Shown here: positions 9,479 to 17,300 of the stretch, one piece after another | Layout: every line of letters starts with the position of its first letter | Position numbering within the stretch: position 1 is the stretch's first letter | Source of the DNA: Eubacteriales bacterium | GTDB taxonomy: Bacteria; Bacillota; Clostridia; Oscillospirales; CAG-382 | NCBI GenBank assembly: GCA_028705495.1 | Contig: JAQWDK010000011.1 | Span: 1 to 61,456, forward strand | DNA length: 61,456 nt | Reading direction: 5' to 3' | Made by a program: the position numbers and the translations under genes | The notes under the pieces: generated by a model | Seen by the model: the letters and a program-made list of their open reading frames with translations, nothing else | Database searches by the model: none | Told to the model about the DNA's origin: nothing

Positions 9479-9841
9479 TCCCTCGTCTTTAAAAGAAGAC
9501 GTGCAGAAACGGCACTTACAGGAGTTTTTCAACATACACCTCCGAATCTCAGTATTGTAGGAAGCATTTGAGGGCAGCCTTTTGACATCTCTTCTAATTA
9601 TGCTATGCATTACGGGAACACGATTCTTCAAAGTTTCAAAAGCACTTTGTAGATTTCCGATAATTTATAAGCCAACACATTGGTCGAGGGTAGATTATCA
9701 AGGCCAGCAATCAATTCATCTTATCTCTCCAAGCATTGTTACAGATGCTTCCCTAATTTGCTTTACTTTTACCGCTTTAACAATAGCATCGTCTATATCT
9801 GGGAACGTTGTACATACCCCTTTGTTATAGCTTACTTTCAC
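9467..9841 (-). pseudogene. Decayed small gene downstream of ImmA
   Basis: A GTG at 9841-9839 overlaps the ImmA stop and opens a 41-codon frame ending at 9716. Protein-like sequence then continues in a second frame (DELIAGLDNLPSTNVLAYKL) and a third (FETLKNRVPVMHSIIRRDV), with no single frame spanning all three. This pattern suggests one gene broken by at least two frameshifts. Alternatively, only the 41-residue peptide is real. I do not recognise the family. Confidence 0.35.
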
Positions 9842-10362
9842 ATATCAAGCCTCTTCTTCAAAAAGTTCTTCGAACCTAAATCAAAAGGGGCCAAATCATG
9901 ACCTTGCATATTTAGCATATCTACCTTTAGCATCATTAGTTCAGGAAACACCCTTAACTCCGCTGCCATCTGAAAATAATCATACTTGCTTTCGAGCATC
10001 TCAAAAAAGTCCTCGTCTGGTATTAGCAGTTGAGCAGAAAAATAGTTCGCTCCAATCTCGCTTCGATGTGTTTCATACGAGATTGAGTTTCGGTCAGTAA
10101 AAGTACGAAAGCAAGAACCTCTATCGAGCTGATCGTGCCCTATTTCGTGCGCTAGCACAATTCTCTGCTCAACTTCACCGAGCTTGTTATCTAAAACAAT
10201 ATATCGGTTTCGAAGAACATAAGCATACATTCCCTTTATATTTTTCAAATCCATATAAAAGATCCTAACGCCTATTTCTTCAGATATTTTGAACGGATCA
10301 GTCGTTCTAAACTTGCATGTTAGACGATTTGCTTTGAGAATAGCGTCATTATCAAAAAACAT
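9838..10362 (-). CDS. ImmA/IrrE-family metallopeptidase
   Basis: This zinc peptidase of the ImmA/IrrE group cleaves its partner XRE repressor to trigger induction of mobile elements. Its zinc motif is LAHEIGHDQLDRG, with His, Glu and His near residues 72, 73 and 76. I chose the ATG at 10362 because AAAGGGGTGG lies 8 bp upstream; a GTG nine bases earlier is possible. It follows the XRE gene on the same strand after about 30 bp, the usual immR-immA order. The family role is known; the prophage switch function is inferred from position. Confidence 0.9.
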   Translation of the reverse strand: MFFDNDAILKANRLTCKFRTTDPFKISEEIGVRIFYMDLKNIKGMYAYVLRNRYIVLDNKLGEVEQRIVLAHEIGHDQLDRGSCFRTFTDRNSISYETHRSEIGANYFSAQLLIPDEDFFEMLESKYDYFQMAAELRVFPELMMLKVDMLNMQGHDLAPFDLGSKNFLKKRLDM

Positions 10363-10394
10363 GAGCACCACCCCTTTAACAAATGTACTAGAGG

Positions 10395-10802
10395 CTATTC
10401 ATCAGTCTTTTTTCGTCCGTATTTTGCTTTATTGGTTTTCTTGGCTTCGAAGTATAGTTTTGTTAAAATCTCAAACATCTCGTCTTTTGCATCTTCTTCA
10501 AGCTCACCACCTGCAAATAATGCGTCAGCGCCTTTAAGAATTTTCTGAGCTTGTCTATTCCCTATGTTGCCGTATTTTTGAGATGCTTCAATCTGAAACT
10601 GTTCCTCAGGTGTAAATAGGTATTCAAAGGAAACACCGAAGGTATTCATGATGTTCTGTATAACCTCAGGCTTAGAAGGTGTTCTTTCATTAGTTTCATA
10701 GTAACCGTATACTCGTTCGGACACCCCTATAGCTTTGCCTGCTTCGGCTTGTGACCAGCCTCTGTCTAAACGCAGTTTTTTTATTTTATCGCCAAATTCC
10801 AT
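10395..10802 (-). CDS. XRE-family repressor (ImmR-like)
   Basis: The 135-residue protein starts with a Cro/C1 helix-turn-helix at about residues 5-60, including WSQAEAGKAIGVSERVYGYY, and ends in a lysine-rich tail. I chose the ATG at 10802, with AAAGGAG at the right distance, over an upstream GTG. It is probably the lysogeny repressor, binding the divergent promoter region and removed by ImmA upon DNA damage. Its own promoter has a perfect TTGACA-17-TATAAT. Confidence 0.92.
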   Translation of the reverse strand: MEFGDKIKKLRLDRGWSQAEAGKAIGVSERVYGYYETNERTPSKPEVIQNIMNTFGVSFEYLFTPEEQFQIEASQKYGNIGNRQAQKILKGADALFAGGELEEDAKDEMFEILTKLYFEAKKTNKAKYGRKKTDE

Positions 10803-10824
10803 AAATTCAGCTCCTTTCACGTTT

Positions 10825-10853
10825 ATTATATATCATTGTTCTAATTCTGTCAA
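10825..10853 (-). promoter_or_regulatory. Promoter of the repressor operon
   Basis: On the minus strand, TTGACA (10853-10848) and TATAAT (10830-10825) are separated by 17 bp. This is a consensus sigma-A promoter 20 bp before the XRE start. Confidence 0.85.
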
Positions 10854-10881
10854 CATACCGAACTAAATATTCTAAAGACTA

Positions 10882-10911
10882 TTGACAACGAACATATGTG
10901 TGTATTATAAT
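10882..10911 (+). promoter_or_regulatory. Early rightward promoter
   Basis: TTGACA (10882-10887) and TATAAT (10906-10911) are separated by 18 bp. This divergent promoter probably drives the early lytic genes and would be the target of the XRE repressor. Confidence 0.8.
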
Positions 10912-10981
10912 ACCCGTACCAGAACATGTTGTGCGAAGAGCGCCAAATATATTTTTTACTATCTTTGCGAACGATTTGTTC
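10890..10981. promoter_or_regulatory. Candidate repressor operators
   Basis: Three GAAC-containing dyads lie in the divergent region: GAACATATGTG overlapping the early promoter spacer, AGAACATGTT just after its -10 (10921-10930), and the perfect GAAC-N5-GTTC at 10969-10981. They could be XRE operators. The assignment is inferred from spacing and symmetry only. Confidence 0.4.
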
Positions 10982-11080
10982 TATTATTCACTACGCGACG
11001 ATATATTCATTCACTAAATATAGTATATCAGAAGAGTTGTCCCATAAACAGGTCAACGAGCAGAAAGAAGGTGATACATA

Positions 11081-11269
11081 TGAGTTTTATTTGTAGAGGA
11101 GGGGTGGCCTATCGATGAAGTTCGTAATCTAGATGGAAAGCGGGTATGTGATGTTAGCCAAGACAGACGCATCATCGAAATCGTTCAAAAAGGCTGTTTA
11201 ACCCGTATAACAGCAAACCCGGACGGGACATTGAAAGTTGAGAACGTCCAAATACCAATCGCAGTTTAA
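11081..11269 (+). pseudogene. Small early protein, frameshifted
   Basis: An ATG at 11081 with ribosome site AGAAGGTGAT opens only 12 codons. The conserved-looking remainder (IDEVRNLDGKRVCDVSQDRR to the stop at 11269) is in another frame with a stop just upstream and no start codon. A one- or two-base change between about 11083 and 11116 would join them. It resembles small uncharacterised proteins found at this position in related elements. It is either broken or a sequencing error. Confidence 0.5.
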
Positions 11270-11280
11270 CTAAATAATCT

Positions 11281-11370
11281 AATCCGCCAGAGCGCAAGAC
11301 GACAGAGCGGGCAGAACATCCCATTGGGATAAGTATGCCTCCTGTCGTCTTCTTCTGTTTATGGCGGATT
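11281..11370 (+). ncRNA. 90-nt nested hairpin RNA
   Basis: Four coaxial helices can form: AATCCGCCA (11281-11289) with TGGCGGATT (11362-11370); AAGACGACAG (11296-11305) with CTGTCGTCTT (11342-11351); a GGGCA/TGCCT helix inside; and an apical ATCCC/GGGAT hairpin. It sits in the early transcript just upstream of the sigma-like gene. There is no T-tract directly after it, so it is not a plain terminator. It is a good candidate for a cis-regulatory or small RNA. I cannot place it in a known family. Confidence 0.6.
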
Positions 11371-11373
11371 TAG

Positions 11374-11414
11374 CGACTCCGGCGGATTTCAAAATTTGAA
11401 ATTCAAAGGAGTCG
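11374..11414 (+). promoter_or_regulatory. Hairpin hiding the ribosome site of the sigma-like gene
   Basis: CGACTCC (11374-11380) can pair with GGAGTCG (11408-11414), which contains the Shine-Dalgarno GGAG for the ATG at 11421. Inside, ATTTCAAA (11386-11393) mirrors TTTGAAAT (11395-11402). Folding would block translation. Its 5' arm begins four bases after the 90-nt hairpin. Confidence 0.5.
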
Positions 11415-11420
11415 AATTTT

Positions 11421-11939
11421 ATGTCCAAAAAGAAACAACAAACTACTTACACCTATTGGCACTGGGACAATGAAGCTAAAAAAACTCTCCCTATCACCAT
11501 CACCGCTGGCCAAGGCGGCGTAACAGAAGAGCACATCATCATGCTCAATGATTTCGACCACGCAGCTGACCTCGGTAACCGTTACGAAGACGAGAATCGC
11601 GATTATGCTACGGAAAACCAAAAACTCAAAAATGAAAGAGACCCGGATAACTCTACCGGCGACCCGATTGAAAACCTCGAAACCAGTACAACCGACCCCG
11701 CTTATTTTCTAATTGATGAAAAAGCGGACAAGCCTAATCCGCTTGTTGAGCAGTTACTGACACTGATGGAAAAGCTCACTCCCCAGCAAATCAACCTGAT
11801 ATATGACCTCTTTGGCAGCCAACGCCAACTCACTGAAATTGCCAATGAAGAAGGCAAATCTGTTACAGCAATCCATAACCGCAAAAGTAAAATAATCGCC
11901 CGGTTAAGGAAGCTGTTTGCAGAGCAAGGCATCCTCTAA
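11421..11939 (+). CDS. Sigma-70 region-4-like phage protein
   Basis: The 172-residue protein has a charged, poorly conserved N-terminus and a C-terminal helix-turn-helix of the sigma region 4 type. That part spans about residues 108-168: LTPQQINLIYDLF, then LTEIANEEGKSVTAIHNRKSKIIARLRK. Proteins of this kind are common early genes in clostridial prophages and conjugative elements and may redirect RNA polymerase. No region 2 is present, so it is unlikely to be a complete sigma factor. Translation may be controlled by the hairpin covering its ribosome site. Confidence 0.8.
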   Translation: MSKKKQQTTYTYWHWDNEAKKTLPITITAGQGGVTEEHIIMLNDFDHAADLGNRYEDENRDYATENQKLKNERDPDNSTGDPIENLETSTTDPAYFLIDEKADKPNPLVEQLLTLMEKLTPQQINLIYDLFGSQRQLTEIANEEGKSVTAIHNRKSKIIARLRKLFAEQGIL

Positions 11940-12067
11940 AACCGCATAACTACTACATTTTCAGAAGGGGTTAATAATTTCGGCTATTAGTAGAGGAAGA
12001 GATAAGACGCTACTGACAGCCACCCTTCCTCCGGGTGCAGACCCGTCTGACACAGGAGGTAAAACCT

Positions 12068-12298
12068 ATGAATCTGCAACACAAAGTGCAAATCAATGTT
12101 GCACGAAAAGATGGCTCTCAGAAGAAAGCCGTTATAAAAAGCGGGATCAGCAAGATACCGCAAAGACTACTGAATTTTCTTTTCGGTGAGTTTACCGAGA
12201 TTTTGGTACTCACTCCCGGGCAGAGTGTTCAGTCGGTAGAAATTCACCAAATCGGGAAAGGAGGAACTGCACATGAGCCGAATCAACCTGCTTCTTGA
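12068..12298 (+). CDS. Small hypothetical early protein
   Basis: The 76-residue basic protein has no recognised domain. I chose the ATG at 12068 because AGGAGGT lies immediately upstream. The leader contains two alternative short hairpins (CGGGT/ACCCG at 12032-12045, or CAGAC/GTCTG at 12038-12049) just before the ribosome site. It overlaps the next gene by 26 bp, so the two are probably translationally coupled. It is the usual small gene before the DUF2800 block in related elements. Function unknown. Confidence 0.65.
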   Translation: MNLQHKVQINVARKDGSQKKAVIKSGISKIPQRLLNFLFGEFTEILVLTPGQSVQSVEIHQIGKGGTAHEPNQPAS

Positions 12299-12605
12299 TG
12301 TGGTGAACGACATGGAGTCTCTGACAGAAAGCCTGCGCACCCTGGCAAACGCTATCGCAAGTGATGAACCATCAGTCGAATCCGAAGAAAAGCTATCCAC
12401 TCAAGAAACACAGGAAGTTAAGCATGCCGCAAAGACCATCTCAGTTGAAGACATCAGAGCCGTGCTTACACCTATCAGTCAAAGCGGCAAAACTGCCCAG
12501 GTTAAGGCGCTACTTATTAAGCACGGGGCAAGCCGCTTAAGTGACATCGACCCCAGCGAGTATGAGGCTCTCCTTGCGGATGCGGAGGTACTTGCTAATG
12601 GGTAG
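12273..12605 (+). CDS. Hypothetical early protein
   Basis: The 110-residue acidic protein has an N-terminal helical stretch, a low-complexity Glu/Ser/Thr linker (about 30-45) and a C-terminal helical domain with ISVEDIRAVLTPISQSGKTA and LLIKHGASRLSDID, resembling a small DNA- or protein-binding module. GGAGG precedes the start. It overlaps the preceding gene by 26 bp and the DUF2800 gene by 8 bp. In related prophages this position holds a similar protein of unknown function, probably part of the recombination module. Confidence 0.7.
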   Translation: MSRINLLLDVVNDMESLTESLRTLANAIASDEPSVESEEKLSTQETQEVKHAAKTISVEDIRAVLTPISQSGKTAQVKALLIKHGASRLSDIDPSEYEALLADAEVLANG

Positions 12606-13737
12606 GCACGCAGTTCTTTCCGCATCCAGTTCCCATAGGTGGACAAATTGTACTCCCTCTGCACGGCTTGAATTGGAATTCGATGATAACGAGTCTTCAG
12701 CCGCTGCCGAAGGTACCGCCGCACACGCCTTAGCCGAACACAAACTGCGTAGGGCACTTAAGATACGTAGCAAAAAACCTATCTCTCCTTTTGACTGTGA
12801 CGAGATGGACGAATACACAGATGCCTATGTAGATTTTGTGCTTGAGCAGCTGGAACTGGCAAAGCAGTCCTGCTCCGATCCGCTGGTGCTGATTGAACAG
12901 CATCTGGACTTCTCCAAATATGTACCAGATGGCTTTGGCACAGGTGACTGCATCCTCATCTCTGTTAAAATTCTGCACATTATTGATCTGAAGTATGGCA
13001 TGGGGATTTTGGTTAACGCAGAACACAACAGTCAAATGATGCTGTACAGCCTCGGAACTTTGGAAATCTACGACAGCCTTTATGACATTAATGAGGTTTC
13101 TATGACGGTTTTCCAACCCCGCAGAGATAATGTCAGCACATGGACTATCCCAGTGGATGAACTGAGGGACTGGGCAGAAAACGAACTTAAGCCGAAGGCC
13201 GAACTTGCCTTCAAAGGCGAAGGCGAATATTGCCCCGGCGAATGGTGTACCTTCTGCCGTGCCGCTGTGAAGTGCCGTGCAAGAGCCGAAGAAAAGCTGA
13301 AGCTGGCGCAATCAGAGTTCCGCCTCCCACCGCTCTTATCAGATGCGGAAATCGAGGATGTCTTAGGAAAGCTGAACGACATCACCAAATGGGCAAATGA
13401 CCTGCTGGCTTACGCTACCGATGCTGCCGTCAACCACGGAAAAGAGTGGTCTGGTTATAAAGTTGTGGCTGGCCGAAGTGTCAGGAAATTCAAAGACGAA
13501 GATGCAGTTGCAGAGGCTGCAAAGGCCAACGGCTATAAGGACATCTACAGGCAGAGCCTTATCACGCTTACGGAATTTGAAAAGCTTATGGGCAAAGCTA
13601 AGTTCAATAAGGTTCTCGGTGACCTCGTATATAAACCACCGGGTAAGCCGACTCTCGTTCCTGTTTCGGATAAGCGGCCGGCTATAAACGTATCAAACGC
13701 AACTAACGATTTTAATGAAATTATGGAGGGTGAATAA
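12598..13737 (+). CDS. DUF2800 protein, phage nuclease-like
   Basis: The 379-residue protein has the DUF2800 opening MGRHAVLSASSSHRW and the EGTAAHALAEHKL segment. A Cys cluster (CPGEWCTFCRAAVKCRARAE) near residue 230 resembles the iron-sulfur site of RecB/Cas4-type exonucleases, and ADGF/IIDLKYGMG-like strands fit a PD-(D/E)XK core: GTGDCIL then IIDLKYG. It starts inside the preceding gene, and DUF2815 follows after one base. Together they probably act as an exonuclease and single-strand-annealing pair in phage recombination. The enzymatic role is inferred. Confidence 0.88.
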   Translation: MGRHAVLSASSSHRWTNCTPSARLELEFDDNESSAAAEGTAAHALAEHKLRRALKIRSKKPISPFDCDEMDEYTDAYVDFVLEQLELAKQSCSDPLVLIEQHLDFSKYVPDGFGTGDCILISVKILHIIDLKYGMGILVNAEHNSQMMLYSLGTLEIYDSLYDINEVSMTVFQPRRDNVSTWTIPVDELRDWAENELKPKAELAFKGEGEYCPGEWCTFCRAAVKCRARAEEKLKLAQSEFRLPPLLSDAEIEDVLGKLNDITKWANDLLAYATDAAVNHGKEWSGYKVVAGRSVRKFKDEDAVAEAAKANGYKDIYRQSLITLTEFEKLMGKAKFNKVLGDLVYKPPGKPTLVPVSDKRPAINVSNATNDFNEIMEGE

Positions 13738-13738
13738 T

Positions 13739-14293
13739 ATGGCAAATCAGAATAACAGCAAAACCAAGGTAATAACCGGTGTTAACACACGTCTCAGCTA
13801 TTTCCACGGATGGGAGCCCGTATCCATCAACGGCGGGACGGAAAAATACAGTGTTTCTGTACTTATCCCTAAGTCCGATAAGGAAACTATCAGGGCAATT
13901 GAAGCAGCTGTAGATGCAGCTATTGAGGAAGGTATCGCAAAGTTTGGCGGTAAGAAACCGAATAAGGCTGCAATCAAACTACCGCTTCGTGACGGCGATA
14001 TCGAGCGTAATGATGAAGCGTATAAAGGGCACTACTTCGTTAATGCCAACAGCACTAATGCCCCTCAGATTGTGGGCAAATCAGTCAAACCTATTCTTGA
14101 CCGTGAAGAAGTCTACAGTGGCTGCTATGGAAGGGTCTCACTCAACTTCTATGCATTTAATTCTAACGGCAACAAGGGTGTTGCTTGCGGTCTCGGTAAC
14201 ATCCAGAAAATTAAAGACGGAGAACCCCTCGGCAACAGATCCTCGGCATCTGATGACTTCACATCCTTAGAAGATGACGATTTCCTGGCATAG
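13739..14293 (+). CDS. DUF2815 protein, ssDNA-binding-like
   Basis: The 184-residue protein matches DUF2815: an N-terminal TRLSYFHGWEP segment, the central GHYFVNANSTNAPQIVGK and FYAFNSNGNKGVACGLGNIQ strands, and an acidic tail ending in DDDFLA as in ssDNA-binding proteins. The acidic C-terminal tip suggests recruitment of replication partners. The start follows GGAGGGTGAATAAT with almost no gap after DUF2800. The role in replication or recombination is inferred from fold features and context. Confidence 0.85.
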   Translation: MANQNNSKTKVITGVNTRLSYFHGWEPVSINGGTEKYSVSVLIPKSDKETIRAIEAAVDAAIEEGIAKFGGKKPNKAAIKLPLRDGDIERNDEAYKGHYFVNANSTNAPQIVGKSVKPILDREEVYSGCYGRVSLNFYAFNSNGNKGVACGLGNIQKIKDGEPLGNRSSASDDFTSLEDDDFLA

Positions 14294-14364
14294 ACAAAAC
14301 GGCACTCATGGTGGGCGGCGGAGCTTTTCCGCCTCCCTTTCCGTGTTAGAAAGGATGTGATTTT

Positions 14365-17300
14365 TTGAAAACTATGAGTATTGATTTAGAGACATTCTCC
14401 TCGGTCGACCTTGGCAGGTGCGGTGTTTACCGTTACTGCGAATCACCTGACTTCGAAGTGCTGCTCTTTGGCTACTCCATAGACGGCGGCGAAGTGCAGG
14501 TTATTGACCTTGCCTGCGGAGAGAAAATTCCTCCGGTTATCATATCCGCTTTGACTGACCCCAACATTACAAAATGGGCGTTTAACAGCCAGTTTGAGCG
14601 CATCTGTTTATCTCGTTTTCTTGGGTTTCCCGCAGGTACTTACCTCGACCCTACAGGATGGCATTGCACAATGGTGTGGTCAGCCACACTCGGCCTTCCG
14701 CTTTCACTTGAAGGTGTAGGTAGTGTTCTTGGATTGGAAAAGCAGAAACTCCAGGAAGGAAAAAGCCTCATCAAATATTTCTGTGTCCCTTGCGCTGCTA
14801 CCAAATCAAACGGCGGGCGCAGAAGAAACCTCCCACAGCATGATACAGAGAAATGGGAAACTTTCAAAGCCTACAACAAGCGTGATGTGGAAACCGAAAT
14901 TGGCATTCAAGAAAAACTCTCTAAGTTCCCCGTGTCGGATACTGAATGGGACAATTACAGGCTCGACCAGATCATCAACGACCGTGGAATTACCCTTGAT
15001 ATGGATTTTGTAAAACAAGCTATTTGCTGTGATGAGGTTACGAAAACAAGGCTACGCAGCCTCATGCAAAACCTGACTAATCTTGAAAACCCGGGCTCTG
15101 TACAACAGATGAAGGAATGGCTTGCTGACAACGGCCTTGAAACAGATACCCTCGGCAAGGCAGCGGTTGCAGAACTAATAAAAACTGCTCCGGCAGATCT
15201 GGGAGAGGTGCTTTCACTTCGCCAGGAGCTTGCCAAATCATCGGTCAAGAAATACACCGCTATGGAAAACGTGGTCGGTTCAGACGGCAGGGCCAGAGGA
15301 CTTATTCAGTTTTACGGTGCCAACAGAACCGGTAGATGGTGTTTAACCGGCGAACATGAAATTTTAACTGTAGATGGTTGGGAACGTCTTGATAAATGGA
15401 ATGGCGGAAAAATAGCATGTTGGAATCCTATTGGCGAAACTGTCTCTTTCCAGGATTCAAAACCTTTGCAATTTTCATACGAAGGGACTTTATACGAATA
15501 CTCAGATAAAAGAATATCGCAATTAAGTACCCCTGACCACAAGATGTATGTCAAAAAAAATTATCGTGGCGAGTGGTTAGTAGATACTATTTCTAATATG
15601 GAAAAATACCGTCCAAGCATACCATTCACGGGTTACAGGCGCACCTCTCCTGGTATGGAGCACCAGTGTCTTAGAGTGCTTGTTATGGTGCAAGCTGATG
15701 GGCACTACACTGCTGAAGGAAATATAAGATTAACTTTTTCCAAAGAACGAAAGGCCGCTCGTTGCAAAGAATTGTTACATGCCGCAGATATTATGTACTC
15801 TCTCAGTACCTACAATGATGAAAAACATACACGATATGTTTTTACGCTTTACGCTCGCCATATACCGATTTGGTTGAGGATGTTTAATAATAAGACCTTT
15901 GGCTCATGGTTATTTGACGAGAGTGCAGATGTCTTTTTTGATGAATTAGTATATTGGGATGGATATAGAAGTGCAAAAAACAGTGTCCAGTATGTTACTT
16001 GTAATGAACAAAACGCCAATATAGTTCAAGCATTTGCACATATAACAGGCAGATGTGCATTAATAAAAGTCAAAAAACGAAGTTCTGAACATCCAAATTG
16101 GAGCGATGCTTACGTTGTTGATATTTGGCTGACTCCCAAGAACTGCCACGAAATAAAAGACAAGCCTAAAAAGATAGATTTTAACGGAACCGTGTATTGT
16201 GCAGAAACTCCAACCGGTTTTTTTATGGTTAGGAGAAACGGCAGAGTCTGGGTCACAGGGAACTCGGGGCGTTTAGTGCAGGTGCAAAACCTCCCGCAAA
16301 ACCATCTGCCCGATTTAGAAGATGCAAGAAACCTTATTAAATCAGGACTGTTTGATGCTGTGGATATGCTCTACGACAGCACTTCCGGTGTCCTCTCGGA
16401 GCTCATCCGCACAGCGTTTGTTCCCAAAGACGACTCTCGCTTTATCGTTGCAGACTTCTCTGCAATTGAAGCCCGGATTATCGCCTGGTTAGCAGGTGAA
16501 AGATGGCGAATGGATGTCTTTGAAAACGGTGGCGACATTTACTGTGCGTCCGCTTCGCAGATGTTCCATGTGCCGGTTGAGAAAAACGGTATTAACGGAC
16601 ATTTACGACAAAAAGGCAAAATCGCAGAACTCGCCTGTATTGCTGAAGGTGAGCTAGTTCTCACGAATGTTGGGCTAGTACCCATTGAGTCTGTGACCAG
16701 AGAAATGAAACTCTGGGACGGTAAAACGTGGGTTGAGCACGATGGTGTTATTTATAAAGGAAAAAGAGAGGTTATTGCATATGAAGGACTCACTGCAACC
16801 CCAGACCATCTTGTCTGGATTAAAGGGCAACCGGAGCCGATACAATTTGGAGTTGCCGCCATCTGCGGCGCACATCTCCTACAAACCGGAGATGGTGAGC
16901 GAGCAATACGGTTGGGTGAAAATAATAAGCCCTGTGAAACGTTGGAACAGAAATATGAATCATTGCCATGTTCTCACACAATGCCAAGGTTGCGGCACAA
17001 TCCAGTGGCAAAATCGAAACAATTTAACCAGCGGCAAGTCGAAGGGGTGTCAGGCCTGTTCCCAGCCCAGAAAAATACCATTATGGTTGGACAGACGTCT
17101 TACAGCAGCAAAACAGAGATGCGAAAACCCAAACGATGCAGGATATTGCAATTACGGAGCAAGAGGTATCAAATTCGACTTTCCAAGCGTGACAGAAGCA
17201 GGAATTTATCTAATACAAGAGTTTGGACTCCCCTCCAGAGAAATGGAGATCGACCGAGTCGACAACAATGGGAATTATGCTCCAGGCAACCTTCGCTTTG

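Noticed and set aside
12730..13311. 193-codon minus-strand frame
   Set aside because: Antisense shadow of the DUF2800 gene.
16733..16891. Upstream extension of the nested endonuclease gene
   Set aside because: Open, but these codons overlap intein splicing block B and do not resemble the endonuclease family, so the start at 16892 is preferred.
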